A DNA stretch of 64,000 nt, taken from the NCBI RefSeq assembly GCF_015207525.1, contig NZ_JADEWR010000018.1, positions 160,735 through 224,734 of the forward strand. Direction: 5' to 3'. Each line of letters begins with the position of its first letter. Within the stretch, counting starts at the first letter, position 1. This DNA comes from Nodosilinea sp. LEGE 06152. GTDB taxonomy: Bacteria > Cyanobacteriota > Cyanobacteriia > Phormidesmidales > Phormidesmidaceae. The notes below the pieces were generated by a model that searched no databases, had not been told where the DNA came from, and worked only from the letters and a program-made list of their open reading frames with translations. The position numbers and the translations under genes were made by a program. Positions 25,101 through 32,239 of the stretch are shown in pieces.

Positions 25101-26139
25101 GCTGGGCGGCGGCCTGATCGATTAGGGTGGGCGCGTCGAGAGGCACGTTGACCTTGGCCACTTCGAGATCGGCGTTATCGCCAGCGTAGAGGGCGGTAGC
25201 CAGGTCAAACTTGCCCTCGCTGTTGCGCTGGTACAGGGCGCTGTAGCCGTTGCCAAAGGGCGCGATCGCCCGCTTAGGAATGGTGTCTTTGCCGTTGACA
25301 ATGTCACCCGAGACGAGCGCCCCCACCACCTGGCCCGAGGCCGGGTCGCTGACGGGGGTAACGGTGTAGCGAATCAGCGCATCCTGGTCGGCAAAGCCGG
25401 CGGGCAGGGGCGGAGCCTCATTGCGCAGCTCATCCCAGCTGACAATGGCGCTGGCTTTGACCTGGCGAGGGTTTTGCAGCACGGTGCCAACCAGGCCGTT
25501 GGGGTCAAACTGCTGGCCCCGGCGATCGCGGTTGGCGTTGGCAATAATTCTCAAATCGTCGCCCACCAGGGTGGCGTACTCAATGTTGCGGGCCTTGATC
25601 TCATTCTCTAGAATTTGCTGCACCGCCGCGATCGAACCGGGGGGGATGGCTTCGCCACGAGCGTAGGCTGCCGCTGCCTCGACAATGGCGCGGTTGTCGG
25701 ACTGACCCCGAAAGCCAAACCCCATCTGGTCAATCTTGATGTTGTACTCAATGCCAGAGACGGCCAGCTCGGACTTGGCCTGGTTGAGCAACTGGCTGCG
25801 CCCGCCCGCCACAATCAAAAGTGACCCTACACCCATCAGGCCCACCACCGAGATTAGTTCGGAGGTAAACAACCCCGCCAGCTGCTTTTGCCGCACGCTG
25901 AGGTTGCTAAACCACTGGATCCAGCCCCATCGGGCTGGCTTCGTAATTTTGATCGCGGTTTTCGCATCGGGGCCGTAGGCCACCCCACGGTAGATCAGCC
26001 CGCCGGCTTTGTTGTCTCCGGCGCTGTTGTCTCCGGCGGTGCCGACCATAGCGTTTTGACCATTGACCACCCCATTGTGTAAGGTCGGGTCTGGCTCTTC
26101 GGCAGCGGCGGCGGAATAGGGTCGAAAGTCTGTGGTCAT
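22117..26139 (-). CDS. pixJ: PixJ-like photosensory chemoreceptor with three bilin-type GAF domains
   Basis: Protein of 1340 residues. Membrane helices at ~87-113 and ~397-419 flank a periplasmic region; HAMP ~420-475; GAF1 ~500-655; GAF2 ~675-820; GAF3 ~845-995; HAMP ~1005-1065; methyl-accepting domain ~1080-1335. Each GAF keeps the canonical bilin Cys-His pair: C586-H587, C758-H759 and C930-H931. GAF2 and GAF3 also have the DPCF form of the DXCF motif (second Cys C730 and C902); GAF1 has DPLS there. DXCF dual-cysteine domains in SyPixJ and TePixJ are blue/green photoreceptors, so light control of pilus-driven phototaxis is inferred. Confidence 0.92.
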   Translation of the reverse strand: MTTDFRPYSAAAAEEPDPTLHNGVVNGQNAMVGTAGDNSAGDNKAGGLIYRGVAYGPDAKTAIKITKPARWGWIQWFSNLSVRQKQLAGLFTSELISVVGLMGVGSLLIVAGGRSQLLNQAKSELAVSGIEYNIKIDQMGFGFRGQSDNRAIVEAAAAYARGEAIPPGSIAAVQQILENEIKARNIEYATLVGDDLRIIANANRDRRGQQFDPNGLVGTVLQNPRQVKASAIVSWDELRNEAPPLPAGFADQDALIRYTVTPVSDPASGQVVGALVSGDIVNGKDTIPKRAIAPFGNGYSALYQRNSEGKFDLATALYAGDNADLEVAKVNVPLDAPTLIDQAAAQPGQEVTRRDRIDGTTYTLAARAIEDFNGVPIAVMVRGTSETGLNTLIGNSLRIQLLIALLALAADVGIAALLGRSVMRPLKNLQQAAWRFGMGDRQARAEVYARDEVGQVAQAFNQLAANVTESEDLLRRQGQKEQHSAARANLLADLTSRIRQSLNEQTILSTSVEGLRGVLEVDRVLIYRFHPDFKGGDITAEAIGRGWKRAVGQTIADPLSPEALERYYAGRVTTMTNRQEAQLSDCHCEILEKLEVMANMVAPLLAGDELIGLLCVHQCDRPRHWTPDEIDLIQQVSLQIGYALSQARLLQQQESTATRERQITEIISLMRESLDKERIFRAAVTETRRALQADRVSVYQFDETWRGTFVAESVGQGWPAALEDKVYDPCFKEKYIEQYRQGRVQAVSNLAEAGLTECHLRQLEQYDVKANLVAPIVINDELFGLLIAHQCSGPRNWEAMEINFIRQVAIQLGFALNQVELLKQQELTAARERQINEIVSRLRESLDEERIFRAAVTETRRILSSDRVVVYQFDETWKGTFVAESVGQGWATALGNDLYDPCFKENYIEQYRQGRVQAVPNLAEAELTECHLRQLEQYNVKANLVAPILTNGELIGLLIAHQCSGPRNWDVMEINFVRQVAIQLGFALEQARLYAQAEALSEERRQKQEALQMQLVELLSEVEGASRGDLTVRADVTAGEIGTVADFFNSIVESLRQIVTKVKTSAEQVNASLGENEGAIQALAVEALRQADDVTQTLASVEAMTASIQQVASSAQQAALVANSASTTAETSGQAMDLTVQNILTLREIIGETSKKVKRLGESSQQISKAVSLINQIAMQTNLLAINAGIEAARAGEEGQGFAVVAEEVGELAARSAEATKEIERIVETIQRETAEVVDAMDQSTTEVVAGTRLVEDAKQNLGRILDVSQQIDTLVRSISEATVSQVEISESVTQLMQAIAAESTRTSQSSQNISTSLRETVDVARSLQATVGTFKTGEE

Positions 26140-26340
26140 GGGTCAACTACCTTAACGAAGTGGGCTAGACGTGGGTTGAATAAAGGGAAGTAAGGGTTAG
26201 GGTCGCCGCATCGATCGCGCTGGCGGCCTCGAAGTTAGAGATGCTGAAGCAATCGCTGATGGTAAGGAGACACAGCTAAACGCTGCTCAAGCTATGGTCT
26301 AGGGGCAATATTTAGCGCCAAGTTCAGAGCCCGTGTGAGC

Positions 26341-26856
26341 CTAGAGAGCCTGTAGGGCCGGGGCGCGCAGCAGGGCTTCGCCATCTAGCCCCAGCAGCAC
26401 TTCCCCCTCTTGCAGCACGCAGCCGCGCAGAAAGGGCACCAGCCCCGGAGGTACATGGGTGGGGGCCGGCTGCAGGTGCTGATGCGGCAGACTGAGAATG
26501 CCGTCGATTTGGCTGACCCGCAGCCCCAGGGTCACCGTGCCCACCTGGAGCAGCACCAGGTTGTACTGCTGGGAGTTGGGGTAGGCGGTGGGCAACCCCA
26601 GCAGCAGCGCTAAATCGACCACCCACAGCACCCGGCTGCGGCGATTGATCAGCCCCAGCATGGCGGGGGGCATGTTGGGCATGGGGGTAATGCTGGCCGC
26701 TGGCGTGGCGATCGCCTCCTGCACCTGGCGAGTCGACAACAGCGCGGACTGACGGCCCAGGCTAAAGCGCAAATAGCTGTGGGCTAAAGGGGCCAGCGAC
26801 TGGGTGGCGAGGGCCGCCCCAGCGGTTTGGGTCGGGCCGAGCGATAGGTTGCTCAT
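26341..26856 (-). CDS. CheW-like coupling protein, operon 2
   Basis: Protein of 171 residues with a CheW domain (YLRFSLGRQSALLSTRQVQEAI, then MLGLINRRSRVLWVVDLALLLG). Its ATG overlaps the TGA of the preceding cheY by one base pair frame step (ATGA at 26853-26856), so the two are translationally coupled. Position matches PixI. About 200 non-coding bases follow before the receptor gene, so receptor translation is independent. Confidence 0.88.
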   Translation of the reverse strand: MSNLSLGPTQTAGAALATQSLAPLAHSYLRFSLGRQSALLSTRQVQEAIATPAASITPMPNMPPAMLGLINRRSRVLWVVDLALLLGLPTAYPNSQQYNLVLLQVGTVTLGLRVSQIDGILSLPHQHLQPAPTHVPPGLVPFLRGCVLQEGEVLLGLDGEALLRAPALQAL

Positions 26857-27242
26857 CGGTTGACCCTCAGCATGGTCATCACCGCCTGCACTAGCTGGTC
26901 GCGGGTGTAGGGCTTAGTCAGGTAGACATCGGCCCCCTGGCGCAGGCCCCACAGCCGGTCAATATCTTGGTTTTTAGAGGTGCACAGCACAATCGGTACA
27001 TGGGCGGTGGCGGTCTGCTTTTTGAGACTGCGGCAGAGCTCAAACCCGCTCATGCCGGGCATTACCACATCGGTAACAATCACGTCGGGCAGGTGCTGGG
27101 CGGCTTTGTCGAGGGCCTCCTGGGCGGTTACAGCACAGACCACTGTGCAGCCGCTGTCGCGCAGATAGTGCACCATTAGCTCCATCTCGGAGGGAGTGTC
27201 TTCAACCACCAAAACGGTGCCTGCTAGAGTCGCTTGCATCAT
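26853..27242 (-). CDS. CheY-like response regulator, operon 2
   Basis: Protein of 129 residues, single receiver domain. The acidic pair E14-D15, phospho-acceptor D58 (VTDVVMPGMSG) and Lys110 (LTKP) are intact. Position matches PixH. It is translationally coupled to the downstream cheW. The gene is separated from the PatA-type gene by about 280 bases that include the dispersed element at 27455-27527. Confidence 0.92.
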   Translation of the reverse strand: MMQATLAGTVLVVEDTPSEMELMVHYLRDSGCTVVCAVTAQEALDKAAQHLPDVIVTDVVMPGMSGFELCRSLKKQTATAHVPIVLCTSKNQDIDRLWGLRQGADVYLTKPYTRDQLVQAVMTMLRVNR

Positions 27243-27454
27243 ACATTTACCTAAAGAATGGGTAGGCCCCTACGACGACGACTGATCAGACCGTTGCATC
27301 AACAATCGCCGCTCGGGCTGGCAGAAATTCGCAATTACTCGGTGCTCCAGACCCACCACGTCACGGCCCGAAGAACATCAGGCAGCACAAAGACTAGGTG
27401 GATCAAACTCAGGCCGTCAAAACTAGTGTGAGGCTCGACGGGCAGTACATGAGC

Positions 27455-27527
27455 TATACCAAGTCCGGCTTGAGATTTAGAGTTCTTCCATCGAAAAAAC
27501 TCCAGTGCTGGACCTGAATTGGGTTTA
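27455..27527. repeat. dispersed ~72-bp element, copy 1
   Basis: This segment starts TATACCAAGTCC and ends TTGGGTTTA. It aligns over its whole length with 62379-62450, with near-complementary ends (CCAAGTCC and GGACCTGAATTGG). The right end overlaps the stop codon of the PatA-type gene (27525-27527). It could be a miniature inverted-repeat element or a structured 3' element. Confidence 0.6.
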
Positions 27528-28574
27528 GTTCAAATACTTAAAAATAAATTTGAGCAGATCGGATTGATTGAATGGTTTGGTTAAGTAACCCGATGCTCGC
27601 ACCAGTTTGGCCTTAGCGCGATCGATAAATCCGGTGTTGCTCGTCACCATAATAATCGGGGTGTTCTTAAAGTCAGGGTGACGACGCAGCAGCGAGCAAA
27701 GCTCGTAGCCATCGAGACTGGGCATGGTGACATCGAGCAAGATCAAGTCGGGCTTGTTTCGAATGACCTGCATCAACGCCTTCACCGGGTCATCGATCAT
27801 AATGACCGAGAAGATCTTGTCGTCTAAAAAGCTGTTGATGGCCTGTAGCACGGTGGGACTATCGTCGATACAGGCAATGGTGTAGTGAGTTTTGGTTCCG
27901 AGTCTCACCGGGCTAGCACCCGCACCAGCCTCCCCAGCACCTTTGGCCACGGCTGGTGCGGCACCTACGGCAGGGGCAGCCGTTAGGGTGGCTGCGCCTA
28001 GCTTTTGGTAGCCGCCGTTGAGCTGGTTAAGGCCGGTGCGACGCTGCTTGAGTCGGGCGTAGCATTCTTCTACTGTGGTGCGCAGGTTGAGTTGACAATA
28101 GCGGGGGGCGTTGCCCAGACTGTTGCCTTCTACCAGTTCGTAGCTGCCCTGGCGCACCTCCAAGAAGGCTTCGAGCACTTCTTTGGAGAGCGTTTCAACC
28201 AAGGTTGAGGCCTGGTTTTGGTGCAGATGCTGCTGCTCGACCAGCCAGCAAATAGCTTGGTAATCGGCCAGGTTGGTGGCCGCCTGCTGTTCAAACAAAA
28301 GCCGCACCTGTACGCGCACGGCGCTGACTAGCGATGGCACCTGTACACTCAGTCGTCTGAGGTGGCTATCCAGCCGCTCAAACGCCCGGTCGGCCGTAGA
28401 AACATAGTTGATTTGCCCCTGATCCAGGCATAGCAGCCAGGTGTTAGTGGGGGTGATGACCTGGAGACAGCCGGTCACCTGCCGACTACTTACCTGGGCG
28501 AGCAGGCTAAGGGGGTGCAGTGGGGTGGGAGAAGGTGATGCCATGGGAACGGTGTTCAAGAGCGATGGTTGCAT
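27525..28574 (-). CDS. PatA-type response regulator (PixG-like), operon 2
   Basis: Protein of 349 residues; an alternative ATG lies at 28544. The N-terminal half is a PATAN-type domain (QVTGCLQVITPTNTWLLCLDQGQ, then helices). A short Ala/Pro/Gly-rich linker is followed by a receiver domain at ~230-348 (IACIDDSPTV, LLDVTMPSLDG, Lys in YLTKPF). First gene of operon 2, equivalent to pixG. PixG/PilG-type proteins are thought to control PilB and thereby pilus assembly. The promoter should lie in the 1-kb region upstream. Confidence 0.88.
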   Translation of the reverse strand: MQPSLLNTVPMASPSPTPLHPLSLLAQVSSRQVTGCLQVITPTNTWLLCLDQGQINYVSTADRAFERLDSHLRRLSVQVPSLVSAVRVQVRLLFEQQAATNLADYQAICWLVEQQHLHQNQASTLVETLSKEVLEAFLEVRQGSYELVEGNSLGNAPRYCQLNLRTTVEECYARLKQRRTGLNQLNGGYQKLGAATLTAAPAVGAAPAVAKGAGEAGAGASPVRLGTKTHYTIACIDDSPTVLQAINSFLDDKIFSVIMIDDPVKALMQVIRNKPDLILLDVTMPSLDGYELCSLLRRHPDFKNTPIIMVTSNTGFIDRAKAKLVRASGYLTKPFNQSDLLKFIFKYLN

Positions 28575-29581
28575 AGCGGTTCACTACAAAAAGGGAATGC
28601 ACGGTGAGTGGTAGACAGCATGGGTGGCTCAGATGTGCGCTACCCCAAGGGCATCGCCGCGCTGGGCCTGCTTTGAAATGCGACAGCGCACAGGTGCTGC
28701 TAAAACGCGTTATAGATATTACTCAGCTCGGCCATTAGGTCAGCCAGCTGCCGCTAGAGTGGCGGCGCGATCGCCTTCAATACCTCTTATTTCCAATGCC
28801 TTTCGCCTCAGCTCAAAACTCGATCTCACCTAGAGGCCTAAGATGGTTTTCACCAATGGCGACAGACGTTTGGCGGTAGAAACTTGATGCTAGAAGTGGC
28901 GATCGACGCAGTAGCGGTGAATGAAGTCTTTGAATAAAGCCCTGTGGGTTTAACCCTGGTTAAACCTGTCTCAGATTGGCCACGATTTGGCAACCAGTTC
29001 TGAAACGGTAGATGCGGCAGTGGAAATGGCTAGGAGCTTAGAGCTCTCGCCTAATCTGGGGGCTAGATAGGGAGATAAATCAGAAAAAATCTGATATTAA
29101 GCTCGAAATATAAGAAATTAATTGAAAAATGATCGATAGTCAGGAATGAAGCGCTAAACCGTTACCTTTGTAATTCGATGATAACAGATTGAAGAAGTAG
29201 AAGTATAAAAAATAAATGAATGATAGGAATTGATATTGCCTCACTGTAAAGTGAAGGTAAAGGATTTTGATATCACGTTTTTGTGTTTGGCCGGAATCGA
29301 AAATAGCTAAATTCATTAGTCAATGGCCTGTATTTTATTTTGCCATTGTAAAATTCAATCTCAGGCTGAAGTTGAAGCATCAAGTTATGCGATCGCCATG
29401 CTTTGCGCCCGTCTACAGCAATTCTGCGCGAGTAAGCTGCGCCCCAAAGATTCCCCCCTGCCCCCCTTAGCCAGGGGAATCGAGTGAACCTGTGATGGCA
29501 AGAGTCTAGGAGGATCGAATCTTCGTTCTGATGTGCCTCACTCGACAGAACTTGCGGGGTGGGGCAGCCGTTGGCCTGCCG
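28575..29581. other. 1-kb intergenic region between operon 2 and bcsA
   Basis: There is no credible gene here; the few open frames are short and lack start signals. The part at about 29080-29290 is strikingly A/T-rich compared with the rest of the window and contains a short inverted repeat (ATCAG and CTGAT around 29085-29104). A hairpin repeat of the GATTCCCC type lies at 29449-29481. The region must hold the operon 2 promoter and the end of the cellulose operon transcript. Confidence 0.55.
29449..29481. repeat. GATTCCCC hairpin repeat
   Basis: GATTCCCC (29449-29456) pairs with GGGGAATC (29474-29481) around a C-rich loop CCTGCCCCCCTTAGCCA. The loop resembles a dispersed repeat commonly seen between cyanobacterial genes. 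No T run follows on either strand; it lies about 100 bases past the bcsA stop codon. Confidence 0.6.
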
Positions 29582-32128
29582 CTAGGCCAGCGATCGCAGC
29601 AATGTCTGAATCTTGCGGCGCTGCTGGGCAGCGAGCGTAGCCGGAAAGCTCAGCTCTAGTACCAGGCGGGGCTGGGTACGATTGAGGGTCGGCAGCTCCA
29701 TGGCCTGGTTGACCTGGGCCACCAGACTTTGGGCCGTAGGCAGCTCAGGGCCAGCCGGAAACAGCAGCCCTACGGTGGGCAGGGTTTCGAGCAGGGTGGC
29801 GCGATCGAGTTCTGAGACATTCTGCACCTCCAGGCGCAGGTCTTGGCTACCCATTTCGACCACGTGGGCCAGGTAGCTGTCGCCGTGCCAGCCCTCCCAG
29901 GCTAGCTCGACGGGGGCCTGCACCTGCTTGCGCATTTTTAGTCCGGTAGCCGGTTGCAGATCGGTGAACACGCGCCAGAGGGTGGTGGCAATAAACTGCA
30001 GCGATCGCAGCGGCTTATCCACCTGCTGGCGAGTCTGCGAATACCATTCTTTGACGTCAGAAAACAGCACCAGGGTGAGATCGTCGGCCTGGCTGGGGCT
30101 GAGGTTGACAAAATCCATCGCTAGCTCGGTTTCCAGGCGGCTAGTGGCCGTAGCTCGCACAATTTTGGCTTCGAGCAGGGCGCGACCGTCGTAGTCACCC
30201 ACCAGCTCCACCCACACCTGGTCGGCCACATTGGGCCATTCGTCGAGAATGACCTGGGCACCGCTTTCACTCACGTCGATGGTTTTGCCCGGCCAGCTCT
30301 GGCCGTCGCTGTGAATAATGGCCGTGAGCTGCCGGGGCAGGCGGTGGGCGCGGCGCAGCTGGGGCTGCTCCAGCGCTACCAGGCAGGCGGCCAGCACCAG
30401 CACCAGGTTAAAGCCGCACCATAGGGCGTTGATCAGCACCGCCTGGGTATCTTCGGGGCTGAGCAGCAGCCAAAAGGGCACCGCCACCAGGGATGCCGCC
30501 GTCAGCAAACCCAAAATCAGCAAATACCGCACGCTGTTGGCGTCAAAGGTGCGCTGGTTGACCACCAGGCCCTTAGCCGTCACGTTGAAACTGCCCAGCT
30601 TGGGGTTGACCAGGGCCAGCAGCGTCACAATGCCCGCCTGAAACGACATCGCAAACTCGTAAATTTCGTTCCAAAACGAGAACCGCACCCGCTTGTAGGG
30701 AATGTGGTTGGTCTGCATCGACAGCACAATGTGGGGCAGCGCGTAGAACAGCGTTTCAATGCCCAACCCCTTCACCGAGTTAATGCTAAATAGCAGAAAC
30801 AGCGTCGGGGCCAGGGCATACATGAGCCGAGGAAAGCCAAAGAAAAAGTGCGAGGTGGCGCTAAAGTAGCAGACCCGCTGGGCCACCGACAGCTTGAGCT
30901 TGCGGTTAAACAGCGGGTTCTCTAGCCGCAAAATCTGGGCCATACCCCGCGCCCACCGCACCTGCTGGCCCACGTAGGCCGAAAACTTCTCTGGAGCCAG
31001 CCCCGCCACCATGATTTTGTCGTAGTAGATAGTGCGGTAGCCCAAAGAGTGCAGCCGCAGGGAGGTGTGGCAGTCTTCGGTGACGGTTTCGGTGGCAATG
31101 CCGCCCACCTCTAGCAGGTGACTGCGCCGTACCACTGCCGCCGAGCCGCAAAAGAACGCGGCGTTCCAGGCGTCGTTGCCCTTTTGCAGCACCTTGTAGA
31201 ACAGCTCGTTGCCCACGGGCACCTGGCCCTGGGTGAGCAGGTTGCGCTCAAAGGGGTCGGGGTTATAAAACCAGTGGGGCGTCTGCACCAGGGCCACGGT
31301 TTGGTCGAGAAAAAACCCCACGGTTTCGGTCAAAAAGCCCCGCACCGGAATGTGGTCACAGTCCAAAATCAGCACCAGATCGCCCGTCGTGCGCTCCAGG
31401 GCCGTGTTGATGTTGCCCGCCTTGGCGTGGTCGTTGTTGTCGCGGACCAGCAGCTGCGCCCCTAGCTCATCGCAGAGGGCCTGTAGCTCTGCCCGCCGCT
31501 CGGGGTACTTGCGGCCGTCGTCGAGCACGTAGACCTGCTTTTTGGCGGCGGGGTAGTCCATGGCGACAGAGGCCACCACGGTTTTGCGCACAATCTCCAC
31601 CTCCTCGTTGTAAGTGGGGATGTACACATCGACCGCCGGCCACTGCTCCTGGGGCACAGTGGCCAGGTCTACGGGCCTGCGATCGCGCAGCCGCAGCGTC
31701 TGAAAGTACGACAAAAACAGTGTCCCCAATGCGTACATCTCAGCTGCGTAGAGCAGCAGTGAGAAGGTACCATCCAGCGGAGTGTCAAAGTTGAGCGTGT
31801 AGCGGGTGCGGTAGTAGAGATAGCGCAGGGTTGTGAGGCTGCTGAGGGCAACCATAAACAGGTGCAGCCGTTCGCGATCGCCGCTGCTGCGCGCATGGCC
31901 ATCCTCCAGATTCAGAATGCTGTAGCCCAGGGCAATCAGCAGCGCCGCCACAATGCCCTGCTGCCAAATCGCCGGATGGGCCAGCAGCAGCGGCTTGGTC
32001 AACAACCCCAGACAAACCAGCAGCAGCAGCAGTTGCCACTGACTCAGGTGCTGGGTCAGCGCATAGGCGCGATCGGGCAGGGTTTTAGTCAGCCAGTGGT
32101 GGAGGGGTGGGGTGGGGGGGTGGAGCAT
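29582..32128 (-). CDS. bcsA: cellulose synthase catalytic subunit with PilZ domain
   Basis: Protein of 848 residues from ATG 32128; the frame is open to 32197 only through octamer repeats. It polymerises UDP-glucose into beta-1,4-glucan at the inner membrane. Four membrane helices lie in residues ~30-145. The GT2 domain has VYIPTYNEE, D256-x-D258 (LDCDH), T350-E351-D352 and Q388-x-x-R391-W392, all residues needed for processive synthesis. More membrane helices follow. The PilZ domain has R-x-x-x-R (RLPRQ) and D-x-S-x-x-G (DVSESG), so c-di-GMP activation is expected. It is the last gene of the operon. Confidence 0.94.
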   Translation of the reverse strand: MLHPPTPPLHHWLTKTLPDRAYALTQHLSQWQLLLLLVCLGLLTKPLLLAHPAIWQQGIVAALLIALGYSILNLEDGHARSSGDRERLHLFMVALSSLTTLRYLYYRTRYTLNFDTPLDGTFSLLLYAAEMYALGTLFLSYFQTLRLRDRRPVDLATVPQEQWPAVDVYIPTYNEEVEIVRKTVVASVAMDYPAAKKQVYVLDDGRKYPERRAELQALCDELGAQLLVRDNNDHAKAGNINTALERTTGDLVLILDCDHIPVRGFLTETVGFFLDQTVALVQTPHWFYNPDPFERNLLTQGQVPVGNELFYKVLQKGNDAWNAAFFCGSAAVVRRSHLLEVGGIATETVTEDCHTSLRLHSLGYRTIYYDKIMVAGLAPEKFSAYVGQQVRWARGMAQILRLENPLFNRKLKLSVAQRVCYFSATSHFFFGFPRLMYALAPTLFLLFSINSVKGLGIETLFYALPHIVLSMQTNHIPYKRVRFSFWNEIYEFAMSFQAGIVTLLALVNPKLGSFNVTAKGLVVNQRTFDANSVRYLLILGLLTAASLVAVPFWLLLSPEDTQAVLINALWCGFNLVLVLAACLVALEQPQLRRAHRLPRQLTAIIHSDGQSWPGKTIDVSESGAQVILDEWPNVADQVWVELVGDYDGRALLEAKIVRATATSRLETELAMDFVNLSPSQADDLTLVLFSDVKEWYSQTRQQVDKPLRSLQFIATTLWRVFTDLQPATGLKMRKQVQAPVELAWEGWHGDSYLAHVVEMGSQDLRLEVQNVSELDRATLLETLPTVGLLFPAGPELPTAQSLVAQVNQAMELPTLNRTQPRLVLELSFPATLAAQQRRKIQTLLRSLA

Positions 32129-32182
32129 GGGGAGTAGATGGGTGGATGGGTAGGCGGGTAGGCGGGTGGATGGGTAGGCGGG
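32101..32182. repeat. octamer array at the bcsA start
   Basis: G-rich octamers (GGATGGGT, AGGCGGGT and similar) run across the bcsA start codon (32126-32128) into the junction with bcsB. Regular 8-base phase is clearest at 32139-32182. On the mRNA this makes a C-rich leader with no Shine-Dalgarno in front of the bcsA start. Confidence 0.8.
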
Positions 32183-32190
32183 AAGTGCAA

Positions 32191-32236
32191 AATTCAAAGT
32201 GCAAAATTCAAAATTTTGAATTTTGCACTTTGAATT
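32191..32236. repeat. 46-bp perfect palindrome between bcsB and bcsA
   Basis: Two 23-base arms (32191-32213 and 32214-32236) are exact reverse complements with no spacer, built from AATTCAAAGTGCAAAATTC-type units. It starts 3 bases after the bcsB stop codon (32240 on the minus strand). It could slow transcription, protect mRNA ends or act as a partial terminator inside the operon. Confidence 0.9.
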
Positions 32237-32239
32237 CTC

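Noticed and set aside
28624..28833. Plus-strand open frame of 69 codons between operon 2 and bcsA.
   Set aside because: No Shine-Dalgarno, no recognisable domain and no sign of selection; the surrounding region appears non-coding.
29449..29481. The GATTCCCC hairpin as a transcription terminator of the cellulose operon.
   Set aside because: There is no T run on either strand, and the loop resembles a dispersed repeat, so it is listed as a repeat only.
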